From Pseudomonadota bacterium (GTDB lineage Bacteria; Pseudomonadota; Alphaproteobacteria; Rhizobiales; Hyphomicrobiaceae): a DNA stretch of 64,000 bases. Both the position numbers and the translations under genes were made by a program. Below the pieces are notes generated by a model. The model saw only the letters and a list, made by a program, of their open reading frames with translations, did not search any database and was not told the DNA's origin. Of the stretch, positions 35,980 to 44,257 are shown one piece after another (positions within the stretch are counted from its first letter, which is position 1; every line of letters starts with the position of its first letter). Where the stretch lies: NCBI GenBank assembly GCA_023405815.1, contig JAEXXM010000045.1, positions 1 through 64,000 of the forward strand, given 5' to 3'.

Positions 35980-37023
35980 ATGCCGGCCATGGCAAACAGG
36001 ACGGGGCAGACGAGCGGCATGCACGCTGGGGCAATCGTGCTGACGGTGGACAGGCCGGCGGCGACGAGTGACTACGTCGCGGGCCAGCTTCGCCGCGACC
36101 GCGCGTTCTGGGCGGCCTTTGCCTGTGCCCTCGGCGCCCATGCCCTGATCATCCTCGCCATGCTCCTGAGCAACAGCGCTGCGAGGACACTCGGCACGTC
36201 CGATGGTGCCAGCGATGCCATTGCCGTTGAGATTGTCGATGGCGCGACGCTGAAGGACAGCATGGCCCCGCCCACTCCGGCGACGCCGCCGCCGGGCGCT
36301 CAGCCTCAGCAGACCGCCGCGCTCGCCGAGCCCCAGCCTCCGCAGCCGCCTCAGCCACCGGAGCCGCCGCAGGAAACGCCGACCCCGCCCGAGCCGCAGG
36401 CCGAGGCCGCGCCGTCGCCGACGCCCGAAGCAGCCCAACCCGCCGAGGCGCCGCCCGCGGAGAAGCCGGCGGAGAAGCTCGCGGCCGAGGCCTTGCCCGC
36501 GCTCGAGGACGCAGCGCCGGCCGACCAGCTTCTGCAACCTCCGCCACAGGAGGCGCCGAAGCAGGAGGCGCCCAAGCAGGAGGCCCCGAAGGAGGCGCAG
36601 AAGGCCGAGCCGAAGAAGCAGCCTCCGGCCAAGCAGAAGCCGCAGAAGAAGACGCAGACCTCGGCGCTGGATCTTTCAGTTCCCTACGACGGCAGCGCCA
36701 CGGATTCCGACGCAGGCAGCAGCTCCGCCGTACAGCGCCCGCCTGGCATCACCCGCTCGGGTGAGAACGACGAGTTCGCGCGCAACGTCATCCGCGCCCT
36801 GCAGAAGACCATGCCGCGTGAGCGCGCGCGTGGCCGCGTGACGGTGCGCATCGTGCTCAACGAGAACGGCTCGCGCGCCGACGTGAAGCTGCTGCAGAGC
36901 GGCGGCGACTCCGATCTCGACTTCAACGTCATGTTCGCGGCTCGCCAGACGGCCTACCCATTCCCGCCGAAGAACGCGACGCTCGTCGACCGCACCTTCA
37001 CCGTGACTTACATCTACCGCTGA
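35980..37023 (+). CDS. TonB-like energy transducer
   Basis: A 347-residue protein: a cytoplasmic tail of about 40 residues, one inner-membrane helix (about 42-63, AFWAAFACALGAHALIILAML), a long Pro/Ala/Glu/Gln-rich periplasmic spacer (95-225, with KQEAPKQEAPK repeats), and a C-terminal TonB fold (RVTVRIVLNENGSRADVKLLQSGG ... YPFPPKNATL). The S/H motif usual in the anchor helix is present as GAHAL. No exbB or exbD is next to it. The TonB-dependent receptor in this window lies 18 kb away. A TolA-type role is an alternative. Confidence 0.78.
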   Translation: MPAMANRTGQTSGMHAGAIVLTVDRPAATSDYVAGQLRRDRAFWAAFACALGAHALIILAMLLSNSAARTLGTSDGASDAIAVEIVDGATLKDSMAPPTPATPPPGAQPQQTAALAEPQPPQPPQPPEPPQETPTPPEPQAEAAPSPTPEAAQPAEAPPAEKPAEKLAAEALPALEDAAPADQLLQPPPQEAPKQEAPKQEAPKEAQKAEPKKQPPAKQKPQKKTQTSALDLSVPYDGSATDSDAGSSSAVQRPPGITRSGENDEFARNVIRALQKTMPRERARGRVTVRIVLNENGSRADVKLLQSGGDSDLDFNVMFAARQTAYPFPPKNATLVDRTFTVTYIYR

Positions 37024-37082
37024 CACGCGCTCGCCGTCTCGAGAGTGCATTCTCACACACGCAGCAATTCCCGGAGCAGCGC

Positions 37083-37466
37083 ATGGACCACAGCTTTGCT
37101 GTCGTGCTCATCACCGTCGGTCAGCTTCTCCTCGGAGCGCTCTACGTCTGGGCAGGGCTGAACCACTTCGGGCCCGCGGGCGAGAAGATTGTACCCATGT
37201 TGGTCGCCCGCGGCGTTCCGATGCCGCGCGAGGCGCTCTACGCCGCGAGCGTGTTCGAGCTGTTGTGCGGTGCTTGCCTCATGCTGGGGATCGGCGTGGC
37301 GCCTGCAGCGCTTGGACTTGCAGCCTTCACGCTCGTCGCCTCGGTGATCCTGGTTAACTTCTGGGACATGCCCGCCGGTGAGATGCGAGAGGCATTGAAG
37401 ATCGGTTTCGCGTCGAACGCGGCCATCATCGGCGGGCTGCTCATCGCAGCTGCTGAGGCGATGTAG
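37083..37466 (+). CDS. DoxX family inner-membrane protein
   Basis: A 127-residue protein with four predicted membrane helices and the DoxX pattern: GQLLLGALYVWAGLNHF in helix 1, then GVPMPREALYAASVFELLCGACLMLG and VASVILVNFWDMP. Members are poorly defined; some act in thiosulfate oxidation or redox stress complexes. The ATG follows a GGAGCAGC ribosome site 60 bp after the TonB-like gene. Confidence 0.78.
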   Translation: MDHSFAVVLITVGQLLLGALYVWAGLNHFGPAGEKIVPMLVARGVPMPREALYAASVFELLCGACLMLGIGVAPAALGLAAFTLVASVILVNFWDMPAGEMREALKIGFASNAAIIGGLLIAAAEAM

Positions 37467-37565
37467 CGCCTTAACTTCCGGTATTGGGGGGCAAACAGCG
37501 CGCTTAGTACGCAACCCGACGCCGCCCGAGTGCGTTTCCTCCGATTGGAGCCAAGGAGAAACGCC

Positions 37566-37838
37566 ATGAACAAACCGCTCATATTGGCTCTTGCCGTGTT
37601 TTCGCTTGCCGCCGGGCCGGCGCTTGCAGGCGACAAGAGCACCGATAACGAAACCAAGATTCAGTCCGAAGGCACCATGAATCCGACCGCCGGCAGCGGC
37701 GCTGCTTCGAACCAGCCGCCAGGTGCCGAGACGTCCGACCGCACGCCGGAGAAGGCTACGCCGACCCCCGAGTCGCAGGTCGATCGTTCGGAGAGCGGCG
37801 AGACGTCCGATCGCACACCCGAGAAGCACGACAACTGA
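37566..37838 (+). CDS. Small secreted disordered protein with repeated ETSDRTPEK
   Basis: A 90-residue protein with a signal peptide (MNKPLILALAVFSLAAGPALA, then GDK). The mature part is hydrophilic and low in complexity, with two copies of ETSDRTPEK about 25 residues apart, encoded with different codons (GACCGCACGCCG and GATCGCACACCC). The AAGGAG 6 bp before the ATG sets the start. No family is recognised; a periplasmic stress or desiccation role is possible given the CsbD neighbour. Confidence 0.6.
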   Translation: MNKPLILALAVFSLAAGPALAGDKSTDNETKIQSEGTMNPTAGSGAASNQPPGAETSDRTPEKATPTPESQVDRSESGETSDRTPEKHDN

Positions 37839-38016
37839 TGCGGCCAATGCCTGGATTTACACCTCCCGGGCGCCATGTCCCCGGCACACGCATTGAGGCG
37901 CAACGCCGGGGACCTCCGCCCGGGTAGGAACCACCACGCGAAACGACCGACACAACAGCGGAACGGACACTCGCTCTGAGCGTTTTCTCTTCGTGTTCAA
38001 TGTGGAGGTATTACTG

Positions 38017-38217
38017 ATGAATTGGGATCGCGTGGAAGGTAACTGGAAGCAGTTCACCGGCAAGGTGAAGGAGCAGTGGGGCAAGCTCACGGACGATGAC
38101 ATCGCGCAGATCAACGGTAATCGCGAGCAGCTCGAGGGCAAGCTCCAGGCGCGCTACGGCTATGCCAAGGATCAGGTCAAGAAGGACATCGACGACTGGC
38201 TGAACCGCGCCGGCTGA
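38017..38217 (+). CDS. CsbD family stress protein
   Basis: A 66-residue, highly charged helical protein matching CsbD from its first residues: MNWDRVEGNWKQFTGKVKEQWGKLTDDD, then GNREQLEGKLQARYGYAKDQVKKDIDDWL. CsbD proteins are induced by general stress and have unknown mechanism. GGAGG lies 10 bp upstream of the ATG; eight more in-frame codons upstream have no ribosome site. A clear terminator follows, so it ends its transcript. Confidence 0.92.
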   Translation: MNWDRVEGNWKQFTGKVKEQWGKLTDDDIAQINGNREQLEGKLQARYGYAKDQVKKDIDDWLNRAG

Positions 38218-38244
38218 AGCCAGGCGCGAGGCAGCTTGCCCAAA

Positions 38245-38278
38245 GATAGCGCGGCCCAAGGCCGCGCTATTCTTTTTA
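38245..38278 (+). terminator. Rho-independent terminator after the CsbD gene
   Basis: ATAGCGCGGC-CCAAG-GCCGCGCTAT followed by TCTTTTT forms a 10-bp stem ending in a T-run. Confidence 0.92.
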
Positions 38279-38381
38279 TCACAGGGGAAGCGCTAAATCG
38301 CACTTCCCCGCCGCCACCCCTTGTGAGCCGACCAGACTCGATTCCACAATGGAATTCGTAGGCTTGGCTGGGGGGTCGGCG

Positions 38382-38753
38382 ATGAAAACGTTTCTTGCTA
38401 CTACGCTCACCGAGACGGCGATTGCGCAGGACAAGCGCCGCTTTCAACTCACATTTATCGATGCCAAGGGAGAGGCATGCGCGCTGAGCATCCCTTCCGC
38501 GCTCGCCGCCGATCTCGTGCCTGTGCTGGAATCGATCGCCGCCCTGGCGCCGCGCGCGGTCGGTGCCGCTGAGATGACGCGCCTCCCGAAGACCTGCTCG
38601 GTCGGTCACGCGACGGGCGAGCGCATGGTGCTCCTCCGCTTCGATGACGAAGCGCCCTACGCCATCGAGCTCGAGGTCGCCCAGGCCCTTGCCGAGCAGA
38701 TTCAGGAGCAGAGCTCCGAGCTCTCCGAGGCGGCGCGCCCCTCGCTGCACTGA
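38382..38753 (+). CDS. Hypothetical protein
   Basis: A 123-residue soluble protein beginning MKTFLATTLTETAIAQDK. It has strands around FQLTFIDAKGEACAL, a helical middle (ALAADLVPVLESIAAL), an acidic strand RMVLLRFDDEAPYAIELEV, and ends with a helix (AQALAEQIQEQSSEL). The start at 38382 has GGGGGTC upstream; an in-frame ATG 33 bp earlier lacks a ribosome site. I do not recognise it. It precedes the caspase gene by 153 bp on the same strand. Confidence 0.55.
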   Translation: MKTFLATTLTETAIAQDKRRFQLTFIDAKGEACALSIPSALAADLVPVLESIAALAPRAVGAAEMTRLPKTCSVGHATGERMVLLRFDDEAPYAIELEVAQALAEQIQEQSSELSEAARPSLH

Positions 38754-38906
38754 AGCGGCGGCTTGATCTCCGGTTGAAAGCCTAGCGTCCGTTGCGTGCG
38801 CGGCCTGAATCCGGTTCAAGCCAGTAGCACAACCTTAGGTTGACGACGCCTATGCTGCACGTGTATTTGTGGAAGGCATTTTGGTTGCAGTTTTTTGGTC
38901 GAAGCA

Positions 38907-40184
38907 ATGAGTGTTCTTCGTTCAATCCATTTCGGGGTGAACAAGGTCGATCCCGCGCACTATGGCACCGAGGCTCCGCTTAAGGGCTGCGAGAACGACG
39001 CTCGGGCTATGCAGTCCATTGCCGCTGCCATCGGCTACAAGACCTCCGTTTTCCTCACCAAGGAAGCGACGTCGCGGGCTTTGCTCGATGAGCTCGCTCA
39101 GGCCGCCGGTCAGCTCGGGCCCGGCGACGTTCTCCTTCTCACCCTGGCCTGTCACGGCTCGCAGCTTGACGACGTCACCGGCGACGAAGAGGACAAGTTG
39201 GACGAGACGTGGTGCCTCTACGATCGCATGATCATCGACGACGAGTTCTTCTCCGCGGCGAGCAAGTTCCGCGATGGAGTGACGATCTACGTCGTTTCCG
39301 ACAGCTGCCACAGCGGATCGTCGACGCGCAATATGCTGGCGCTGCTCTCTCAGTCGCGGGAGATCGCGACGTTGGTCAATTTCACCGAGGACGTTCGGTT
39401 CCGCTGCATCGACCCCTTCCTCGATCATTCGGTCTTCGACCGCAACTTGGCAGGCTATCAGGCGATCAAGATCGCCGCTGCTGCCAATGAGGGAGCCCGC
39501 TCGCGCGGGGAGCTTTGGTCGCTGCGCGGCGGACCCAACGTCGTGCTTTTCTCCGGCTGTCAGGATTCGCAGACATCCGCCGACGGCGCCGCCAACGGCC
39601 TCTTCACCCAGCACTTGATCGAGATTTGGAACAAGGGGGCCTACGCCGGAGATTGCGACGCGTTTGTCAAGGCGATCGACCGCGCGATGAACTCGCGCGT
39701 GCAGACGCCCAACCTCTTTCACTACGGCCCTGCAGTCGGAGAGGTGTTGGCGAAGCGCCCCTTCTACCCAGCCAACGCGCCCATGCCGAAGCCGGCCAAA
39801 AAGCAGCCGAGGAAGAACGGCGCGGCGTCACAGGAACAACCGCCAAGAGTGAAAAATGTGATGGAGAATTCGATGTTGCATCCTGCTGTTATTGACATGC
39901 TGCGGTCGACCGGCGCCTCCCGGGCGCCGATCTTCGGTGATATTGGCGCGAGGGACTTCGAGGGCGGCTGCTTCATAAAAATCAACCGGTCCGTGCTCGA
40001 CGGCAAGACGGACAAGGAAATCCTGTCCTTCTTTGCCGACGTTGTGGCGCCGGAGATTTGCAGCAACTACTTCGTCGCGCGCGACGCCTTCAGCGGCAAG
40101 ACCCCGCGCGGCGGCTCAGTGTCCTGCACCGCCAGCACCTCGGGCGGCGGCTCCGTATCGTGCACTGGCACTTGGAGCTTCTGA
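38907..40184 (+). CDS. Orthocaspase (peptidase C14 family) with repeated C-terminal tail
   Basis: A 425-residue caspase-fold protease, no signal peptide. It has LKGCENDA near the N terminus and the His/Cys dyad His83 (LACHGSQ) and Cys134 (VSDSCHSGS), with caspase core to about residue 285. A basic, proline-rich linker (291-322) leads to a small unrecognised domain (about 330-400) and a tail with two GGSVSCT copies (402-408 and 414-420) ending GTWSF. Bacterial caspase homologues work in stress death and phage defence. The ATG at 38907 is chosen; a TTG 12 bp upstream is possible. Target and trigger are unknown. Confidence 0.85.
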   Translation: MSVLRSIHFGVNKVDPAHYGTEAPLKGCENDARAMQSIAAAIGYKTSVFLTKEATSRALLDELAQAAGQLGPGDVLLLTLACHGSQLDDVTGDEEDKLDETWCLYDRMIIDDEFFSAASKFRDGVTIYVVSDSCHSGSSTRNMLALLSQSREIATLVNFTEDVRFRCIDPFLDHSVFDRNLAGYQAIKIAAAANEGARSRGELWSLRGGPNVVLFSGCQDSQTSADGAANGLFTQHLIEIWNKGAYAGDCDAFVKAIDRAMNSRVQTPNLFHYGPAVGEVLAKRPFYPANAPMPKPAKKQPRKNGAASQEQPPRVKNVMENSMLHPAVIDMLRSTGASRAPIFGDIGARDFEGGCFIKINRSVLDGKTDKEILSFFADVVAPEICSNYFVARDAFSGKTPRGGSVSCTASTSGGGSVSCTGTWSF

Positions 40185-40246
40185 GTTGATCCGGCCGGGC
40201 GCGGCCGAGATGCAGAAGTCGCTCGCACGACGGCATGATCGGGCCA

Positions 40247-40273
40247 GGGCGCCGACTCTAAGGGACGGCGCCC
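40247..40273. other. Hairpin between convergent genes
   Basis: GGGCGCCG and CGGCGCCC form a perfect 8-bp stem with an 11-base loop between the caspase gene and the convergent DUF6496-like gene. Both arms are followed by GACTCT. No T-run is present, so a terminator role is possible but not certain. Confidence 0.45.
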
Positions 40274-40328
40274 GACTCTTGAGCGCTGATCGACGATCAA
40301 TCTAGACGAGCCATCGAAAAGACCGCGT

Positions 40329-40793
40329 TCAGCGCAGCGCGTTTTGCAGTTGCCGCTTGGTCATCCTCGAGCGGCCCGGCACGCCCTGCCTCTTGGCCCG
40401 AGCATAGAGCTGCGCCTTTGTGGCTGTTCCCGAGCGGGCCCGCGTGCGCGCCGCCTTGCGACCAGCCGCGGTCCTGCGCGTCGCGTTGCGCCCGCCCATC
40501 GCCCGGCTGCTCTCGCGCCGGCCGCGCGCGCCGACGTGCGACTTGCCCTCGCGCCGCTGCTGTCCGGTGGTCCCGCGCTCTTCGTCGCGCTTCGCTTTGG
40601 CGAAGTTGCGCCTGTTAGCGCTCTTGCTTTCGTACTTCGAGCCTCCGCTCTCTTTCAGCGCGATGGCGATCGCCTGCCGACGGCTCTTCACTTTGCCGCC
40701 GCGGCCACCGCGGCCGCGCTTCAGCTCTCCGTGCTTGAATTCGTGCATGACGCGGCCGGCGGTCTTGCGCTGGCGCGGTGACGCTTTGGCCAT
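40329..40793 (-). CDS. DUF6496-like basic protein
   Basis: A 154-residue protein very rich in lysine and arginine. The N-terminal half, MAKASPRQRKTAGRVMHEFKH and GRGGKVKSRRQAIAIALKE, fits small proteins of the DUF6496 type. The C terminus (TKAQLYARAKRQGVPGRSRM ... TKRQLQNAL) looks like a short Rho-N/SAP-like nucleic-acid-binding helix pair. It may bind DNA or RNA nonspecifically. The start at 40793 has CTGGAGAG upstream; the frame is open far upstream only because its sequence overlaps other genes' antisense strand. Confidence 0.7.
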   Translation of the reverse strand: MAKASPRQRKTAGRVMHEFKHGELKRGRGGRGGKVKSRRQAIAIALKESGGSKYESKSANRRNFAKAKRDEERGTTGQQRREGKSHVGARGRRESSRAMGGRNATRRTAAGRKAARTRARSGTATKAQLYARAKRQGVPGRSRMTKRQLQNALR

Positions 40794-41003
40794 GACATCT
40801 CTCCAGGGGTTACGCAGTACGACTTGCCGCTTGGGCAGTGCTGCAACGCGCCTGTGCAACCCGTTGTTCCCTGTTCGAGACATTCGAACGTAATCTCCAG
40901 CGACCTTACGAAGATTAACTTTCGACATGGGCGTGCGCCGGATCGCTTTCACGCTAAAAGCTACGCCGCGCCAGATCACCCCAGTGGCTCCAAAGAGCAC
41001 CGC

Positions 41004-41717
41004 ATGCTGTCTGTCATCCGCACTGCGCTCGCCGCGCTCGTTCTGCTTTCGCTCGCCATTGCCGCGCGCGCCGAAAACGGCCCGTCGCCCGTATGGAGGG
41101 ACGATTACGTCACCCGCCTCGAGGCGCTCGCCCTGCTGCAGACCCTCAATGCCGAGCTCCTGTCGGGCGACAGCGCCACCCTCACCCTCGACCGCTGGTG
41201 CGCGACGCACAAGCTGGCCACGCCGGCCCGCATCGTCGCCGAGCGGGTCGCCGGCCCCGACGTAGCGCCGACGCCCGAGCAGCGCCAGGTCCTCGCCGTC
41301 GGCGCCGATGAACCTGTCCGCTTCCGCCGCGTGCGCTTGAAGTGCGGCGACCACGTGCTCTCCGAAGCCGAGAACTGGTACGTCCCCGCGCGCTTGACGC
41401 CCGGCATGAACCGGACGCTCGACGAGACCGACACCGCCTTCGGCCGCGTCGTGAAACCGCTCGACTTCCGCCGCCGTACGCTGTCGGCGCAGCTGCTCTG
41501 GTCGCCGCTCCCCGCGGACTGGGAGATGCGCGCCGCCAACGACAACGCCCCGCCCGCCGAGAGCGACGGCACGCTCGATATCCCGCACGAGGTCCTGCAG
41601 CATCGAGCTGTGCTTACGCTCCCCGACGGAACGCCCATCAGCCAGGTCGTCGAGACCTACACGTCCGGCGTCCTCGCCTTCCCCGACCCGCAAGAGCCGC
41701 CCGGCGGCAAGCCTTGA
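41004..41717 (+). CDS. Secreted protein with chorismate-lyase (UbiC)-like fold
   Basis: A 237-residue protein with a signal peptide (MLSVIRTALAALVLLSLAIA, cleavage near ARA-ENG). The body has the UbiC/UTRA-like pattern: SATLTLDRWCATH, then PVRFRRVRLKCGDHVLSEAENWY, VPARLTPGMNRTLDETDTAFGRVV and RRTLSAQLLW. UbiC itself is cytosolic and makes 4-hydroxybenzoate; export of this relative argues for a different, perhaps ligand-binding, role. It precedes prmB by 97 bp on the same strand. The start is set by the signal peptide. Confidence 0.65.
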   Translation: MLSVIRTALAALVLLSLAIAARAENGPSPVWRDDYVTRLEALALLQTLNAELLSGDSATLTLDRWCATHKLATPARIVAERVAGPDVAPTPEQRQVLAVGADEPVRFRRVRLKCGDHVLSEAENWYVPARLTPGMNRTLDETDTAFGRVVKPLDFRRRTLSAQLLWSPLPADWEMRAANDNAPPAESDGTLDIPHEVLQHRAVLTLPDGTPISQVVETYTSGVLAFPDPQEPPGGKP

Positions 41718-41813
41718 CGGCGCCCTCGCCTGCCTCGTCCAAACGTGCGAAGTAGCGTTCTCTTGCCCGCGGTAGTCACAAGTTCGCGGGCGCAACGCCG
41801 GATCTGAAGCCCG

Positions 41814-42770
41814 ATGCAAGACAATGAGCAGCGCCCGCTCGATGAGCTCGTAACGATCCGCGACTGGCTGCGATACGCCGTCACGTCGATGACCCGCGCC
41901 GGCCTCGTCTTCGGCCACGGCAGCGACAACGCGATCGACGAAGCCGCGTTCCTCATCCTCGCCACGCTCGATCTGCCGATCGACGACATCGGCCCTTGGC
42001 TCGACTGCCGGCTCACCGGCGCCGAGCGCGCCGCCATCGACCGCATCGTCTCGACGCGCATTTCAACGCGCAAGCCGGCCGCCTACCTCACCAACGCCGC
42101 CTACATCCAAGGTCGCCGCTTTTATGTCGACGAGCGCGTCATCGTCCCGCGCTCGTTCATCGGCGAGCTCCTGGCGCGCGACGGGCTCGCAACGATCGTC
42201 CCCGATCCCTCGGCCGTCCGCCGCGTGCTCGACCTCTGCACCGGCTCCGGCTGCCTCGCCATCCTCGCCGCCGAGGCCTTCCCCGAGGCCGAGGTCATTG
42301 CCAGCGACATCTCGCCGGCCGCGCTCGAGGTCGCGGCCCGCAACATCGGCGACTACGGCCTCGAGCAGCGCGTCCGCGCGGTGCAGGCGGACCTCTTTGC
42401 CGGCATCCCGCGGGGCCGCTTCGACCTCATCATCTCCAACCCGCCTTACGTGACCGCGGCGGCGGTCGCGGCGTTTCCGCCCGAGTACCGCGCCGAGCCG
42501 CAGCTCGCCCATCTCGGCGGCACCGACGGCCTGGACCTCGTCCGGCGCGTTCTCACCGAGGCCGGCGATTGGCTCTCCCCGCGCGGCAGCCTCGTCGTCG
42601 AGGTGGGCATGGCGAGGGGCGACCTCATGGCCGCGCGCCCCGATCTCGATTTCTTCTGGCTCGACACGGAGACGAGCGAGGGCGAGGTGTTCGCGCTTAC
42701 CGCCGACGATCTGACGCGAGCGCAAGAGCACCCGCAACGCCCGAAGGCTAAGTCGCGCCCCGCCCGGTGA
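41814..42770 (+). CDS. prmB: Ribosomal protein L3 N5-glutamine methyltransferase
   Basis: A 318-residue SAM-dependent methyltransferase that modifies a glutamine of ribosomal protein L3. The N-terminal helical domain includes TIRDWLRYAVTSMTRAGLVFGHG, typical of PrmB, and YLTNAAYIQGRRFYVDERV. The SAM site is VLDLCTGSGCLAILAA, and the catalytic NPPY motif (SNPPYVTAAAVAAFPPEYRAEP) with the PrmB-type continuation is present. The EYRAEP feature separates it from PrmC. It converges with map, leaving 39 bp between. Confidence 0.93.
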   Translation: MQDNEQRPLDELVTIRDWLRYAVTSMTRAGLVFGHGSDNAIDEAAFLILATLDLPIDDIGPWLDCRLTGAERAAIDRIVSTRISTRKPAAYLTNAAYIQGRRFYVDERVIVPRSFIGELLARDGLATIVPDPSAVRRVLDLCTGSGCLAILAAEAFPEAEVIASDISPAALEVAARNIGDYGLEQRVRAVQADLFAGIPRGRFDLIISNPPYVTAAAVAAFPPEYRAEPQLAHLGGTDGLDLVRRVLTEAGDWLSPRGSLVVEVGMARGDLMAARPDLDFFWLDTETSEGEVFALTADDLTRAQEHPQRPKAKSRPAR

Positions 42771-42809
42771 TGGACCCGCGCGACGCCGAAAGCTTAGGTG
42801 GCGTGACAG

Positions 42810-43568
42810 CTAGCCGGGCAAGGTCACGACGAGAGGTCCGTTACGTGTCGCGACGACGGTGTGCTCGTATTGCACGGTCGGCGCTCTGGGGCTGCTGAAG
42901 AGCGTCCACGCATCTCCAGCTTCGCCACCATCTTCCGCCCACTCGGCGCCCAGTGAAAGAAACGGCTCCACGGTGAAGACGAGGCCTTCATTCATGATCC
43001 GCCGCTCGGATTTAACCGGCCAGGTTGCGATCTCCGTCGGCTCCTCATGCAACGAATGTCCGACGCCGTGGCTGGCAAGATTTTGAACGAGCGTATAGCG
43101 GTTACGGCGAGCGAACGCGCCGATCGCCTTTCCGATGTCGCTGAGCGGTTTGTTCGCGCCGATCTGCCTGATGCCAGTCCACGTCGCTCGTCGCCCGTCA
43201 CGGCAAAGCCGCTCGATCGCTTTGGAGACCGGCGGCACGGCGAAAGAGGCTCCCGTATCGGCAAAGACTCCATTCTTTCGCGCGGACACGTCGATATTGA
43301 CCAGGTCACCCGCAGCAATCCGGCGGTTCCCTGGAATGCCGTGAGCGATCTCCTCGTTGACACTGATACAGGTCGCGCCCGGGAAACCGTAGCACAGCTC
43401 GGGAGCGGGCGTGGCCCCTGCTCGTTTCAAAAGACCTCGACCGAACTCGTCCAGCTCGCCCGTCGTCATTCCTGGCTCGATGGCCGTCCCCATTGCTAAC
43501 AGTGTGTTGGCGACAATGCGGCCGATCTCCTTGAGCCTTTCGAGCTCGTCGTCGCTTGAAATTGTCAT
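42810..43568 (-). CDS. map: Type I methionine aminopeptidase
   Basis: A 252-residue metalloenzyme that removes N-terminal methionine. All five metal ligands are visible: the two aspartates in NIDVSARKNGVFADTG, the histidine in ASHGVGHSLHE, and the glutamates in FTVEPF and QYEHTVV. It also has GYPx-like FPGATCISVNEEIAHGIPG. The chosen ATG is at 43568, with in-frame starts also at 43598 and 43631 but no clear ribosome site at any. Bacteria often have more than one Map; whether this is the essential copy cannot be told here. Confidence 0.92.
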   Translation of the reverse strand: MTISSDDELERLKEIGRIVANTLLAMGTAIEPGMTTGELDEFGRGLLKRAGATPAPELCYGFPGATCISVNEEIAHGIPGNRRIAAGDLVNIDVSARKNGVFADTGASFAVPPVSKAIERLCRDGRRATWTGIRQIGANKPLSDIGKAIGAFARRNRYTLVQNLASHGVGHSLHEEPTEIATWPVKSERRIMNEGLVFTVEPFLSLGAEWAEDGGEAGDAWTLFSSPRAPTVQYEHTVVATRNGPLVVTLPG

Positions 43569-44257
43569 TCGCTGTCTCGTCGATTTGTGTGAATTCATAC
43601 TGACGCGATATGCTTTTCGCAAACACCCCAACGGCGGACGACTGCCGTTGGTCTTGCCACGTCTCGAAGATTGCGACGTTCGTCGTGAGGCGCGGTGTCT
43701 AGGTTCCCGCCTGCGCGGGAATGACGTTGAGAGTGGGCCGGCAGCTCGCCTCCTCCATCGTCATGGCCGCGCAGGCGGCCACCCCACGCAAGTCTCCGCG
43801 GACGCGACGCTGCAATTGGAACACTCACTTTGACGCGATCGCAATTGTCATCCTCGGACGCCCGTCGGCAGCGGCGCTCGCACGTTACCGCGGGCGCAGA
43901 TGCGGAGGTCCTGACGTCGCAGGCCCGGCGGTGGACGCCGGGCGGGACCCAAGCGCGCGCTGACACGTGACGGCACCCTCGGCACGGCAAGCCACCGACG
44001 CAGGCGCCGAAAGGCTGTCGACTAGAAACAAACGCAGCGTTTCGGCGCCCGTGCGCAGCTCGATCTAACGAAGCTTCGCACGCCCCCCTATGGTGGGGGT
44101 CCGATGGCCGCTCGCTGTGTTCGTGGCTTCCGACGATTGCCCACTGCCCGCTGCCTTACTGCCGACCGCCCCTCCCCCAGTTGACAACCCCCTGGGAGCA
44201 TGCGCTTTTCCCGCGCGAATACGCCGATTTTCGATCACGTTGCAGGACCGCGAGCAG
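43569..44257. repeat. Intergenic region with palindromic repeats, map-aspS
   Basis: This divergent region of about 690 bp has CCCGC-CTGC-GCGGG followed by AATGACGTTG near 43700-43726, TGTCATCCTCGG near 43847, and GGCGGTGGACGCCGGGCGGGACCC near 43927. These are members of the same type of repeat seen at 1-50 and 2736-2883. I see no gene in it. The promoter for aspS should lie in the last 200 bp and that for map in the first 100 bp. Confidence 0.6.

Noticed and set aside
40794..41918. Long N-terminal extension of the basic DUF6496-like protein
   Set aside because: The extension is antisense to the UbiC-fold gene, and a good ribosome site lies at the internal ATG (40793).
43632..43990. Short frames in the map-aspS intergenic repeats
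   Set aside because: They are built from palindromic repeats, and have no ribosome sites or conserved features.
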